A stretch of DNA of 64,000 nucleotides from Aporrectodea caliginosa (GCA_020284085.1 JACEVL010000034.1:1087501-1151500); one strand, 5' to 3'; shown: positions 45,080 through 57,094, counted from the stretch's first letter. Numbers and translations: made by a program. The notes: generated by a model not told the origin, from the sequence alone.

Positions 45080-45235
45080 CTGGGCACCAGAACGCTAAAG
45101 CATCATATCACTCCCATCCTCAAATCACTTCATTGGATTAAAATCCCAGAACTAATCCGCTTCAAAGTTCTATTCCTAACCAACCACTCCATAAAATACT
45201 CCCAGCCCAAATAATTATCTTCACGAACTCTTCAC
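45080..45235 (+). pseudogene. CR1/L2 LINE fragment
   Basis: HHITPILKSLHWIKIPELIR and FKVLFLTNHSI match the LINE 'DHITPvLksLHWLPv..RI.FKil.Lt' segment. Confidence 0.8.
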
Positions 45236-45242
45236 CATTCAG

Positions 45243-46150
45243 CAGGCCTGGATTAACCACGGGTCCAGTGGGTCCACAGACCCAGGCCTACTAAAAATGT
45301 CACAAAAAGGGGCCTACCATTAGTATTCCCACATTAAAAATTTTATGCATTCTAATACTGTCCTTAACTTTTATTTTAGTTTTCAAATGTAACATCATTG
45401 ACATGTAACAATTGGAATATGTTTAAACAAGCTAGTTTTACTGCAGACAAACAAGGACTGTCACTTGCAACTCGACAGCCAAGACAATTATGAGATTTGT
45501 GACCGTTAGTTCCGTTAGGGTTCCAACGAGAGTTTACTCTGCTGGGGTTGCTGATAACTTCTTCCGCCCATCACCATCGCCTCTCCAAATGTTGCAAATA
45601 ATTATGAAGAAATACAATTTCCTATCACTATTTCCGAATGTTTGCATTGCTCTGGGTATAGATCTTACACTTCCTGTGTCTAACTGCAGCGGTTAAAGAT
45701 CACTTAGTCACCTAAGCTTCTTCCGCCCATCACCGTCGCCTCTCCAAATGAAATGTTGCAAATAATTATGAAGGAATTCAATTTGCTATCAGGATTTCCG
45801 AATGTATTCATTGCTCTGGGTATTATATATCTTACACTTCCTGTGTCTAACTGCCCGGGAGAAAGATCACTTAGTCACCTAAAGCGCATCGAAAATGCTT
45901 TAAGGCCAACGATGGGACAAGATAGACTGACAAATTTAATTAACATTTATAAACATTGAGTGTGAAATTGTACTTAACGGCTAGATTTTCATGATATTGT
46001 TGACAGTTTTTCTATTATGGAAGCATGTCTCAAGCAGTTTTAAATTCACAAAATAGGCCTATCTGTTCTACAATTTAAATTTCGTCACCACTTTTTGATT
46101 AAACATTATTTGGGGCCTACAATACAATTTTGGAACCAGGCCTACAAAGT
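45243..46150 (+). mobile_element. hAT transposon remnant in neurexin intron
   Basis: The left terminus is CAGGCCTGGATTAACCACGG. The right side near 46110-46150 has 'ggggcctacaata' and 'aaccaggcctac'; the exact right end is uncertain. It contains a duplicated transposase C-terminus (45490-45959). Confidence 0.65.
45490..45959 (+). pseudogene. hAT transposase C-terminal dimerisation domain, duplicated
   Basis: The second copy reads FPNVFIALGIIYLTLPVSNC, then GERSLSHLKRIENALRPTMG and QDRLTNLINI, which is the hAT 'LPvsn..ERsFS.L..IK..LR..M.q.RL..L' block. The first copy (45565-45715) has the same segment but breaks at a stop (CSG*RSLSHL). The two copies share about 150 bp of nucleotide sequence. 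Most of the transposase is missing. Confidence 0.85.
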
Positions 46151-46280
46151 GTTAATCCTCTGCTCTGCTCTGCTCTGCTCTGCTCCCCCCTCCTCCCTTC
46201 CCTCCTCCCTCCCTCCCTCCCTCCCTCCCTCCCTCCCTCCTCCCCTCCCTCCTCCTCCCCTCCCCTCCCCTTCCCTTCTC
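46150..46280 (-). repeat. pyrimidine tract beside neurexin exon donor
   Basis: CTCTG repeats followed by (CCCT)n. On the transcribed minus strand this is a purine-rich GGGA run starting about 25 bp downstream of the donor at 46304. Confidence 0.9.
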
Positions 46281-46304
46281 TGGACAGTAGCTGATCTTTT
46301 GTAC

Positions 46305-46456
46305 CTGGTCGATAGTGAGGGTTTGGCTGTGGACAGCTTCGACGTCGGATAGATCAAGGCGTCGTTGTTTTTCGCCTGAATCTCGGTGCATCCGATCTCG
46401 TCCGGTTCCGGACAATCGGATCCCGTCTTAGGAACGATCAGGTCATCGTTCAACAT
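46305..46456 (-). CDS. neurexin, exon before the last
   Basis: A 152-nt exon between acceptor ggctcag and donor GTACAA. It enters in phase 0 and leaves in phase 2, matching the last exon. It encodes MLNDDLIVPKTGSDCPEPDE, then IGCTEIQAKNNDALIYPTSK and LSTAKPSLST. The DDLIV..S-CPEPDE...C pattern matches the vertebrate neurexin segment '[20 protein letters not shown]', which links the last LNS domain to the stalk. The methionine at its start is internal, not an initiator. Confidence 0.82.
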
Positions 46457-46469
46457 CTGAGCCTACACC

Positions 46470-46980
46470 GCAAAAGCAAAGCCAATCAATGAATCAATCA
46501 ACTAAGTAACCATTCAATCAATCAATCAGTCGATCGATCATGCAGTCAAATAAAACAATCGAGCAATCCATCCATCAAATAGGCCTACCCTGCTGTTAGT
46601 TGACTGTGAGGCGCCCTTGTAACGGCATGGCTGTGTTACGGCGCCATATAAATTGTCACTGTTATTATTATTATTATTATTATTAATGAGTCAATCAATC
46701 AGTTGATGATTCACTTAATCACACCATCGATCAATCATTCAGCCATTCAATAATTCATTATTTTAATAATTCATTTAACCAATCAATCTTCCATTTATTC
46801 AATCATTAATTCATACATGTTAAACATGCAATTAGTCGCCCAATCATTCGCTCAATCAATTATTCATTCAATCAGTCATTCGTTCAATCAGTCAATCATT
46901 CAATCAATCATTCATTCAATCAATCATTCAATCAATCATTCATTCATTCATTCATTCAATCATTCAGTCAGTCAATCAAT
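46470..46980. repeat. degenerate AATC / ATTC tetranucleotide region
   Basis: Irregular 'caatcaatcattcattcaat' throughout, seeded by an L2-like 3' end at about 46605-46680 (cggcgccatataaattgtca then (TTA)n). Confidence 0.8.
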
Positions 46981-46983
46981 GAC

Positions 46984-47036
46984 CTGATTAAGGTTTGTGT
47001 CGATGCCAGGGTCTGTGGCGCCATAGAAGTCCCTAG
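46984..47036 (-). CDS. candidate small neurexin exon
   Basis: 53 nt between acceptor gcgatggcag and a weak GTCATT donor. It reads (x)RDFYGATDPGIDTNLNQ and leaves in phase 0, as the next exon requires. The composition suits a linker, but homology is not clear and it may be chance. Confidence 0.3.
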
Positions 47037-47149
47037 CTGCCATCGCAAAGGAATAATCGTTCAGAATCGATCGATTCAATCAATGAACCAATCCATCAAA
47101 GTCGGTTAGTATGAGTATTTTAGAACGAATCGAAAATAAGTTGCTTTGA

Positions 47150-47480
47150 GGAAGGGAGAGACAGAAACAGAGACAGACAGACAGACAGACAGAGAGAAAC
47201 AGACAGACAGAGCGAAACAAACAAACAGAGACAGACAGAGACAGACTGAGAGACAGAGAGACAGAAAGAGAGACAGACAGACAGACAGAGAGAAACAGAC
47301 AGACAGAGCGAAACAAACAAACAGAGACAGACAGAGACAGACAGAGACAGACTGAGAGACAGAGAGACAGAAAGAGAGACAGAGAGAAAGAGAGACAGAT
47401 AGACAGAGAGACAGAGAGAGACAGAGACAGAGACAGACAGAAAGAGAAACATAGAGAAAGAGAGACAGAGAAAGAGGGGA
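47150..47480. repeat. CAGA/GAGA microsatellite with a duplicated ~105-bp block
   Basis: Purine-rich (CAGA)n and (GAGA)n. The block 'agagcgaaacaaacaaacag' recurs at about 47211 and 47304. Apparent proteins on either strand are artefacts. Confidence 0.92.
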
Positions 47481-47830
47481 GAGAGATACAAAGAGACAAG
47501 CAGACAGACAGCGACAGACAATGAGACAAAGACAGGGAGAAGGAGGGACGGAGGTATAGGGAGAGATGATTCGGTTGCTGCGGCAGGGTAGCTGTAGGCC
47601 TACGTTGGCATTCATCCGTCCGTCCGTCGATCCATCATGCGGGCATCTGGCATTGGCATCCCTGTTGGCGTCCAACTGCTCCAAGACTCCAAGACTCTGG
47701 TCCACTTGAGGAATCATATTTCTAAGGCGACGTCTGACTCGCCATGACAGTTCGTTTGCAGAGCAACTGGCGCTGATTGTCTGCGCGCTACATAAATCGA
47801 TCGACTGATCGTAATATGATTTGCGTCTCG
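47481..47830. other. short non-repeat island with L2-like tail
   Basis: Unassigned sequence with TAGGCCTA at 47595 and 'cgcgctacataaatcgatcg' near 47785, which looks like a retroposon end. Confidence 0.4.
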
Positions 47831-48010
47831 ATCTCTGACCGTCTGTATCTGTCTGTATGTCTGTCTGTCTGTCTGTCTTTCTCTGTCTGTTTGTCTATGT
47901 CTTTTTGTTTCTGCCTGTCTGTGTGTCTGTCTGTCTGTGAGAGAGAGCCATAAAGAGAAAACTAGACAGTCAGGCATCGAGACAGAATGCCATACATCAG
48001 ACAGCCGTGC
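47830..48010. repeat. TCTG microsatellite changing to CAGA type
   Basis: (TCTG)n from about 47835 to 47940, then degenerate CAGA. Confidence 0.85.
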
Positions 48011-49110
48011 AAAGACAGTCAGACTTAAAGTAAGCCAGCCAGCCAGGCAGACAGTCAACCAGACTTCAAATAAACCAGCCAGACAGACAGTCAACCAGAC
48101 TTCAAATAAACCAGCCAGACAGACAGTCAACCAGACTTAAAGTAAGCCAGCCAGCCAGGCAGACAGTCAACCAGACTTCAAATAAACCAGCCAGACAGAC
48201 AGTCAACCAGACTTCAAATAAACCAGCCAGACAGACAGTCAACCAGACTTAAAGTAAGCCAGCCAGCCAGGCAGACAGTCAACCAGACTTCAAATAAACC
48301 AGCCAGACAGACAGTCAACCAGACTTCAAATAAACCAGCCAGACAGACAGTCAACCAGACTTAAAGTAAGCCAGCCAGCCAGGCAGACAGTCAACCAGAC
48401 TTCAAATAAACCAGCCAGACAGACAGTCAACCAGACTTCAAATAAACCAGCCAGACAGACAGTCAACCAGACTTAAAGTAAGCCAGCCAGCCAGGCAGAC
48501 AGTCAACCAGACTTCAAATAAACCAGCCAGACAGACAGTCAACCAGACTTCAAATAAACCAGCCAGACAGACAGTCAACCAGACTTAAAGTAAGCCAGCC
48601 AGCCAGGCAGACAGTCAACCAGACTTCAAATAAACCAGCCAGACAGACAGTCAACCAGACTTCAAATAAACCAGCCAGACAGACAGTCAACCAGACTTAA
48701 AGTAAGCCAGCCAGCCAGGCAGACAGTCAACCAGACTTCAAATAAACCAGCCAGACAGACAGTCAACCAGACTTCAAATAAACCAGCCAGACAGACAGTC
48801 AACCAGACTTAAAGTAAGCCAGCCAGCCAGGCAGACAGTCAACCAGACTTCAAATAAACCAGCCAGACAGACAGTCAACCAGATTCAAAGTAAGCCAGCC
48901 AGCCAGGCAGACAGTCAACCAGACTTCAAATAAACCAGCTAGACAGACAGTCAACCAGATTCAAAGTAAGTAAGCCAAACAGACCCAAAGTAAGCCAGCC
49001 ATACTTAAGTAAGACAGTCAGCCAGATTCAAAGTAAGCCAGATAGACCAGGCACACAGGCAGACATATAGACAGGCAGGTAGACAGGAGACAGACAGACA
49101 GACAGACAGC
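48010..49110 (+). repeat. 112-bp higher-order satellite
   Basis: Each period has one long subunit (agtaagccagccagccaggc agacagtcaaccagactt) and two copies of 'caaataaaccagccagacag acagtcaaccagactt'. Periods start at about 48031, 48141, 48253, 48365 and 48477 and continue to about 48890, after which the order decays. Confidence 0.95.
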
Positions 49111-50555
49111 CCATGTAATGATGCTCTGGTCGCAGACAATTACCAGCGCATAATGTGTTGACTTAAAAAGCAAAATGGCGTCGACGTCTCATCATATCTT
49201 CACACGCCCGTCCTGCTGCTGCTATTAGAATCGCCGCCACCTCCCGATACACACCACCGCCAGTTCCAACCATTATCCCTGCAGAAGCGCCACACACACT
49301 AGCGCTAAATAATTGCTCCATATGCCATCAGCTATTCAGACGGCTTCCTGCCTGTCTAAACAGCGGCGGGAAAACTGATATTACTGTCATTATTCACACC
49401 GTTGTTATTCTTGATTTTATCAAATTTGCTCTGAGTTCGTTCCCGCATTTTCGCACGTATTATGATCGAGTTTTTCAACTCATTACTTCTGGGGTTTTTG
49501 GTCGAAAGCGTTTCCAGATATTGCACCAGATTTTGGAGAAATTATCTGGTTTTTAAACTACAATTTCATCGTGTAATTTAATTGAGATAATAAATTGTGT
49601 GAACACTCGCCAATGGTGTTGTGATTAATAACGTAATCATGTAAATCCAACGTAAGGTTAATTGCCGAAATCTCTCATAGCCGTGCGAAAGCTCTCTGGC
49701 AACCGGCTTGGATCTCTAATCGATATATAGCTGGACAACCCATCTGACTCGACACAGCGCTCGTGAATAAGCTCGTGCCGTGCCATAGCTTTCGAGTCGC
49801 GTTTTAGAAATTTGATGCTTGCGATCACTATTTAGCTGTCTATGCAAAATGCTTTGATTCTGTTCTAAATTTTTTAAACAAGAATCAAGAGGCACTGCAG
49901 TCAATCTTCAATCAATATTCGTTTAATTCAACAAATCTAGTTGTCATAGACGCAACTAGCTACAAGTTACAAAGGTGAATTATTAGGAGCCGAGCTACAA
50001 TTAGATATTAGAGAAATTTTTTGTTGGCTAATATACATCTTTATATAAGACTCGAGGAATGTAGTTCCGGGTATCCTTAGTTGGGAGGGTGAAGTTATGC
50101 CTCCTGGCCTAGGACGTTAGGCCTAATCATATTTGTTTTATCGTGGAGGTAAGTCATATCTGTCTTGAACATCCATGGCTTCGAGACAATAGTCACGAGC
50201 GACCATGTGTGCCATTAAAAATAAATTTAAAAAATTGAAATATTCCAACAATTCAATCACCGCATGTCCCCGTTCTAGCCATCGCTTGGCAAAACCAAAA
50301 AGTCAAAGACCATAAAACTCGGTCGTCGACGTCGCCGTAATTACTATTTCTCACAACCTGTTGCTTCCAACGTTCGTGGTCACGTCATCGACGCAACCGG
50401 ATTACGGCGTGGACTCCAAAAAAATTCATGACGTCAGACAGACAAAAACCTGCAGGACGGATTAGGATCCTGAGTTTAACGACATCTTAAGGCAACAAAG
50501 GCCGCGTTGACGTCGACAGCAAATATTTTTGAACAGTCTCACTGTTCGTTTGTCA
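49111..50555. other. non-coding stretch with one retroposon tail
   Basis: The 'gaataagctcgtgccgtgcc' family tail is at 49765-49830 and TAGGCCTA at 50118. No gene recognised. Confidence 0.4.
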
Positions 50556-51400
50556 CAACATATATATATATATAATATGTATATATATATATATATATGT
50601 ATTATATATATACGGTATATATATATATATATATATATACAGCGATAGGTATATATATATATAGCGACAGCGACGAAGGTTTTATAGAAATCAATAAGCT
50701 ACGGCTCTACGGCGAAATGTATCGTCCTCTATCTGCCGAGAGCGCTCCATTGCGCTTAGCCATGCATGTCTCTTACACGCCTATCCGTCTGTGACGGCCA
50801 GCCAGCCAACCAGCCAAACTGGCTAATATGCTGGCACCACGTGAAGGCGATATAATTATTGTCCGTGGTGTCCGGCGGTCGTGGATCCCCGACGGGGGGG
50901 GGGTGGGGGGACCCCCCGTTCATCCGAGTCAAGTTACGACCGGAGTTTCAATTCGCAACGAAAATGCCACGGCCAGTCTAATGTCAACACCAACATAACC
51001 ATCATTTAACAAGCGCAATCTTCCAGATATATATATATATATATATATGAGTGTATATACATGTATATATAACATATATGTATGTATATATATATAGTTA
51101 TACATTATTCACTGATATGCAAAATTGAACATGTATCATATTTATAAAATGTGCCTGTTTCATGAATAATTATATATACTTGCATTAATATTATTATAAT
51201 GGACTTATATATTTGAAATAAGTTATTATGATCGTGTTCATACAACATTATGTATGTGTTAAATACATAAACATCTACATACATACAGCACTAACATATA
51301 GGCTATATATATATATATATTCTGCAATAGATATCTATTTATGTATACAATATATATATTTATGATACAACATTATATAAATTGTATGTATAGTTTAGCA
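50556..51400. repeat. AT-dinucleotide-rich region
   Basis: (TA)n blocks at 50561-50665, 51028-51095 and 51298-51360, separated by AT-rich DNA and a G run at 50894-50908. Confidence 0.88.
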
Positions 51401-51694
51401 TCCTGCAGTTACGTTGTTCGCGAGGTGTGTGCATGGGATGATGCCGTGATGTCGCCACATTTGCCAGAGTGCATATACCGATATAACTATATATGATATA
51501 GTGGCGCTATAAAATTCATCGTCCTCCAGCCATCATTATGTCTCTCCGGAGAGAGTGGAACACGTGCCATGTATTAAGGAATCACTCTGTGAATCATTTA
51601 CTGCGATGACCGCCACTGACACCGTCGTGACGTCTGCCTTCACAAATTTAGAGTCTTTTTAAAATAAACAACGATATCATCATCATTATCAACA

Positions 51695-51912
51695 TCGTCG
51701 TTGTTACCATCATCAGCAGCTGCAGCAGCAGCAGCAACAACAACATCATCATCATATCATCATTATCATTATCATCATCATCAGCATCAGCATCAGCATC
51801 ATATCATCACCATCAGCATTCATAACATTATTACTGCTACGACTACTACTACTACTACCACTACCACTAACGCTACCGCTACCGCTACTGCTACTGCTGC
51901 TGCTGCTGCTGC

Positions 51913-51985
<73 letters not shown>

Positions 51986-52026
51986 GTTATTATTACTATT
52001 ATCATCATTATTATAATTATTATTAG

Positions 52027-52104
<78 letters not shown>

Positions 52105-52108
52105 AAAA
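51695..52108. repeat. CAT, ACT, GCT and ATT trinucleotide tract
   Basis: Successive trinucleotide blocks, ending in about 200 bp of (ATT)n. Apparent poly-Ile, poly-Asn and poly-Leu frames are artefacts. Confidence 0.95.
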
Positions 52109-52159
52109 TAAAAAACGAGGTAAACATGATCCCTCAGGGACTTCAAGATTAATTAAAAT

Positions 52160-52382
52160 GATAAAAGTCTGGAACGGTTAGAACTCCTCGGGCTCGGGCA
52201 AAGGTACCGCAGATTGCAACAGCGTTAAAACGCTGTATGGCTAGAGATATACATACGTTGAAACAAGTATGTGGCTTCGCGTTGGTCTCCTGACACAAAA
52301 GCTAAAAGTCTCCCGATGTCGGTTATCAGGGACATGCAGGCGGCGCCCATGGGGCCCAGCGTCTCGAAAGCCAGAGGCACAA
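52160..52382 (-). pseudogene. retroelement ORF fragment (minus)
   Basis: The minus strand reads VPLAFETLGPMGAACMSLIT then DIGRLLAFVSGDQREATYLF and QRISISIQRFNAVAICGTFA. The 'ETxGxxG...L..DIG......RxxxyLfQRISIxIQRxNA' pattern is familiar from C-terminal parts of retroelement ORFs. I cannot name the clade. Confidence 0.6.
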
Positions 52383-52465
<83 letters not shown>

Positions 52466-52490
52466 CATCATCATCATCATTATCATCATT

Positions 52491-52574
<84 letters not shown>

Positions 52575-52575
52575 G
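52383..52575. repeat. ATT then ATC trinucleotide microsatellite
   Basis: (ATT)n changes abruptly to (ATC)n at about 52464. It directly abuts the retroelement fragment. Confidence 0.95.
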
Positions 52576-52659
52576 TTATCGTCATGCAATTTGGATCTAC
52601 TTATAAGTAATAAATATAGACGTAAGCTTCCAATTCCAAAAGTGCAATGCTCGAACGCC

Positions 52660-53240
52660 TAAGGGCAGGAGGGCACCAGCTTCTTCACGAGCGCTGCGTC
52701 GTTTCAAATGGTTCCATTGGACCAGTTATACGCATACATACCCAACACAAACACCTATTATATGCATCAACATTCACACTTACACATTAGTCCAGAGAAA
52801 CTGCAGACGTATAAATAAATGTACAGCTCTGAGCATCGTGGCTCGCAAACATCTTCACCCTGATTCGAGCCATCCGTCTTTGAACCCCGGAAGGGCTCTT
52901 TGGCTTCTTGCCTTTGCCCTGTATATATCCTACAACCCCCGGCCTCACCTGGAAGAGGCGAGCGCCGATGAGCCTGCGTTAAGATCAGACCATCACGCGG
53001 GTGGATGGCAGCAGGGTTATTGTCGCTGCCGCCGTACCAGTCGACTCCCACGGAACGCATCCATCTCGGAGAAGGAGATTGCCTGTCGCCCGGAAAAGCC
53101 CCCGAAGCACCGTGAAATTGCTCGTGTGAAGAGATCGCGACATCTAGCGTCGGCTGTAATAGCGTACTTGCTAAAGGGCACCAGCTTATTCACGAGCGCT
53201 GCGACGTTTGAGAATAGTGTTTGGTTGAAACAATAGTTGT
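52660..53240 (-). mobile_element. retroposon-like block with inverted 'gcgctcgtgaataagctggt' tails
   Basis: Two minus-orientation copies of the tail family (about 52672-52705 and 53175-53215) bracket a GC-richer segment (52835-53160). Its 132-codon plus-strand and overlapping minus-strand open frames have no recognised domain. Confidence 0.4.
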
Positions 53241-53324
53241 GTAAGTTTGGTAATGCAGTGCGTAGAGTTTTGACCCATGGACGATACATGTGTTCAGACT
53301 ATTCAGTATGATGCATAATAATGT

Positions 53325-53375
53325 CATACAATACAATACAATACAATACAATACAATACAAATATACAATTAAAT
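53325..53375. repeat. ATACA pentanucleotide repeat
   Basis: (ATACA)n, then degenerate variants to about 53515. Confidence 0.9.
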
Positions 53376-53559
53376 AGGATACACTACAATATAATACAAT
53401 GCACTATTTTAAAAACAAAAGCAGTACAATACAAAACAATGCCATATAATACCACACAATAGAACATAATAAAATACTAAATACTAAATAACAATACTGT
53501 ACAATTATTAGTAATGTTGTCTCTAAGTTAAGAATTGGATAACCTGACGATGGATATAG

Positions 53560-54115
53560 ACTTTTAATGACCTGATTTAAAGACTTCAAGCTATATCTCC
53601 CATTTCAAGTTACTCGGTAATCTGAAATCGATTCCATATTACCCCGGGGTAGCCTGAACCTGATTTCATGTTACCTTTGCCCAGTTCACATTATACCTCT
53701 CTGATTCAACCGAAATGATAAATACCTATGCTTAGAACTAATGATAAGTTTATTGAGTAAAAAACTTGAAACAAACGAGGTTGAAAGCTCGTCTCAATAT
53801 CTGAACAAATAGAAAAGTCACAGAAATGTTTATTGTATTAAACCACTCATAATCTAGTTGAAAGGCATGACATGTTACAAACCCTAACGCTACCATAACC
53901 CTAGCCCTATGCCCTATACCATGACCCTAAAAGTATTTAAATAAACATAAATAAATGTTTTGAGGATTAATCTGATAACGTAGGATGAAATCGACTTCAA
54001 GCTATACCCCCAGGTGTAACTTGAAATCTATTTAATCCTACCCCCGGTAATCAGAACGCGATTTCAAGTAACCCGAGGGTAAGGTGAATGAGGGTTATCT
54101 GAAATCGCTACACCA
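53560..54115. repeat. degenerate 'gaaatcgatttcaagttacc' repeat
   Basis: Irregular returns of 'cctgatttcaagttacc' and 'gggtaa' with unique DNA between. Confidence 0.55.
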
Positions 54116-54429
54116 GTCAAAGAGAAGACCTAATTAAATTAATCCAACTAGAACACTGTTTATGAAACTTCTCATTGCCCGTCCGGAAGAGAGATTTTTT
54201 ACTACTACTATATCAAAAACTAAAACAACAGCGACAGCAAAAACAGACGATGATAATTGTTTAAAAAAATTCCCTGCTCTGAATAAACAATGCGGACCTG
54301 AGCACCAGATAACCCAATCATCATTGTTGATCTAATTACCGCCATCTGTTCTTCTGATTATTAAGCTCGGTCCGTTCAAACCTCCGAATACGAAATGTTC
54401 ATTAAAACATATTAGCAATAAAAGAAAAA

Positions 54430-54860
54430 AAAATGGATGGATGGATGGATGATTGAATGAATTTTTGATGAATGGATGGATGGATGGATTGGAGAGGAAT
54501 GGATGGATAGATGGAATAGAAGAAGAGCAGTTCCTTAAGTTAGCCTGAGGCAGCCATGGTATGAAGTGTTAACGATTTCATTTTCTTAGCCTCGGCATAC
54601 GAAGGCGGGTGGTCAGTCCTCTCCCTCGCCGTCTCATCTTCCCACCAACAGTGTACGGTAGGTGTACTCATCACATAACTGAGTTGGCTTGATTGGTGCG
54701 TATAGGTAAACCAATTGCTGATTGGAAGAATAAATTAATGACTGAGTGAATTGATAAGTAGATAGATGGATGGATGGATGGATGGATGGATGGATGGATG
54801 GATGGTTGAATTGGTGAATGGATAGATATGGATAGATGAACGAATGGATGAATTACTGAG
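54430..54860. repeat. GGAT tetranucleotide repeats
   Basis: (GGAT)n at 54434-54515 and 54765-54810 with AATG variants. Confidence 0.88.
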
Positions 54861-54869
54861 TGAAGTGAT

Positions 54870-55590
54870 ACATCAATAGATAACCCCTAACAACCATCAC
54901 TCTGACACAAACCATAACCATAGGGTTATAGGATTGGTGGTTTTTGGATAGGAATATATATGGGTGGAACCACCAACCCTAAAACTCTATCTAGGTGTTT
55001 ACTCTAAACCAAAACTTAAACTATTCCCCATACCTCTAAACAAAACCATCAGATCTACCCATAAACCCCTCAGCAGAACCATCAACCATAACCAATCGTG
55101 CACCCTAAACCAAACCTTAAACCATTCTTCTAATGCACTCCACCCCAACCAACACTCCCCATCATTCGCACAGCACCGCCGTTCGCTTCGTGGGTCGCAA
55201 GTCGCAACGCACACCATCGACCAATCTGGCGACCGAACGCTTCGCCGAGACATCTCCTCAGCACGGCCATCCGTCCCGTTCGCTCGACCATCAACCGGGA
55301 GATTAGAACGGGACAGAGAGGCATTCAGACGGACAGACAGACGGACGGGGAGACGCCCTCCGGAGGGACACAGACAGATGCGTACGCCAGGGGGACAGGA
55401 CCAGAGACAGTCTGTCCGGGGTCTGTGATCCCATTACCAGCCTTTTAGCGAAATCCGAATTCAATAACATTGATATATATTGTGCAGGAATTCGGTCCAC
55501 AGCCGGACAGTGGAGCAGCATGCGGGTCGGACGATGAATTGGCGACCAGGAGACGATTGTTAGAATCGATCAGCAAATTACGGCATAGGG
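54870..55590. other. CCATAAACC-like degenerate repeat and unassigned sequence
   Basis: 54960-55140 is rich in 'accataaaccctaaaccaaa'. The rest is GC-richer with no recognised gene. An acceptor-like 'gtgcag' at 55480 did not lead to a convincing exon. Confidence 0.35.
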
Positions 55591-55597
55591 TAAATAG

Positions 55598-55600
55598 AGG

Positions 55601-55643
<43 letters not shown>

Positions 55644-55975
55644 AAGGGACAGATAGAAAGAGACAGAGACAGAGAAAACGAGATACAGAGAGACAGAGAC
55701 AGAGGCAGATCCCAGACAGACAGACAGACAGAGCGAGAGAGAAAGAGAGAGAAAGGACAGACAGACAGACGAACAGACAAACAGACAGACGAGAGACAGA
55801 CAGACAGACATAGATAGAGACAGAGGCGAGAGAGAGAGAGATACAAAGAGTCAGAGAGAGAGAAAGACAGACAGACAGAGAAATACATACATATATACAT
55901 ACAGAGACAGGGGCAGACAGACAGAGACAAAGACAGAGACAGGGGCAGACAGACAGAGATACAGAGAGTAATAGG

Positions 55976-56007
<32 letters not shown>

Positions 56008-56135
56008 CAGATACATGCATACATACATACATGCATGCATGCATACATACATACATACAAACAGACAAACAAACATACATACATACATACATACATACAT
56101 ACATACACACATCCATACATACATATATACATGCA
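55598..56135. repeat. CAGA, GAGA and ATAC microsatellites
   Basis: (CAGA)n and (GAGA)n mixtures to about 56008, then (ATAC)n to about 56130. Confidence 0.93.
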
Positions 56136-56799
56136 TATAACGCCCACTTATACCTACTTACTCATATCCATAAGGATGGATTTCGTTGTACTTATAAATT
56201 TCCCTCGAATTTCACAATGCTCTCGGCCACTTGGAAGCTCATATAACTTGGCGCCGCATTTCGGAAAACTATCCACACAAGCGAACATACATCTCCCAAA
56301 TCGATTCTCCCTTCACAAACGGTCCATAAAACGCTCGCAACTCCCCAGAACTACTCTCCACAGCCAACGACGAAAGGGAAATCGAGATGCTCTACCCTCA
56401 TCATGCACTTCGCATCGAAATGGCAGTCTCCCCTCTCGTCGTAAAATCCGTGATCTACAATTTCACAAAATGCAGCCATTTCGCTGAAAGCAAAGGCGAG
56501 AGAAGTGTGTCGAATGTTGGAGGAAATAAAACGCTGAGGGTTACCAACGAACGGTCAATGGTGTACTCGGGTGGGTGTCACAGAGGGAGGCTTCTTGGGT
56601 CAGTGACAACACTTGCTGACACAGGCGTACGAGTTCTCCTCGGTAGAACGCACGACGCGTCCGCTCGGTAAACTTGGTACTTTGATATGCACTGGTAAAG
56701 CCGTGACGTCAGGCACAGCGAAGTGCGACAGTATTTCTGATACGTACTCATGCGTATGTCTATAATACAGCAACCCATGCATCCATCCGTATATCGATA

Positions 56800-57075
56800 C
56801 GGGGAGGATGGTTGAATGGTAACACGCTGGCACGAAGATCAGAAGGACGCGGGTTCGATACCCGCTTGGTCCATAAGGTTAACTCAGCCTTCCATACGAT
56901 TCGTGGGGTTGGTAAAATGAACAGTGGGACAGATAGGCGCCTTGCAGGCTGCCATGCAGCTAAATTCGACTCATGTTAAACTTGTTATCATCTGTAACTA
57001 CTATATCATGTAATCTTACTGTTATCATTAATCTTACTGAGTACCTGTCAGTTTGAATTAATAAAGAAGAATATG
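56800..57075 (+). mobile_element. tRNA-derived SINE
   Basis: The head reads 'gatggttgaatggtaacacg' (A-box-like), then 'cgggttcgatacccgcttgg' (B box, perfect T-arm) at about 56849-56868. The tail reads 'aaattcgactcatgttaaac' to 'gaattaataaagaagaata'. The tail half recurs at 31910-32030. A functional tRNA is unlikely, since the anticodon arm does not fold cleanly. Confidence 0.7.
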
Positions 57076-57094
57076 ATTCCATTGGGACATGGTG

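Noticed and set aside
47080..47717. Cys/Leu/Ser-rich 'membrane protein' frames on the minus strand
   Set aside because: Translation of CAGA/GAGA microsatellite. The same kind of artefact occurs at 55445-56147 and 58945-59478.
48000..49100. Regular repeats that superficially recall a CRISPR array
   Set aside because: The repeats are contiguous satellite subunits with no unique spacers, in a eukaryotic genome without cas genes.
56815..56880. Possible functional tRNA gene
   Set aside because: The A and B boxes are good, but the anticodon arm does not fold and SINE tail sequence follows, so it is a SINE head. The same applies at 13740, 22560 (minus), 57105, 60550 and 61520.
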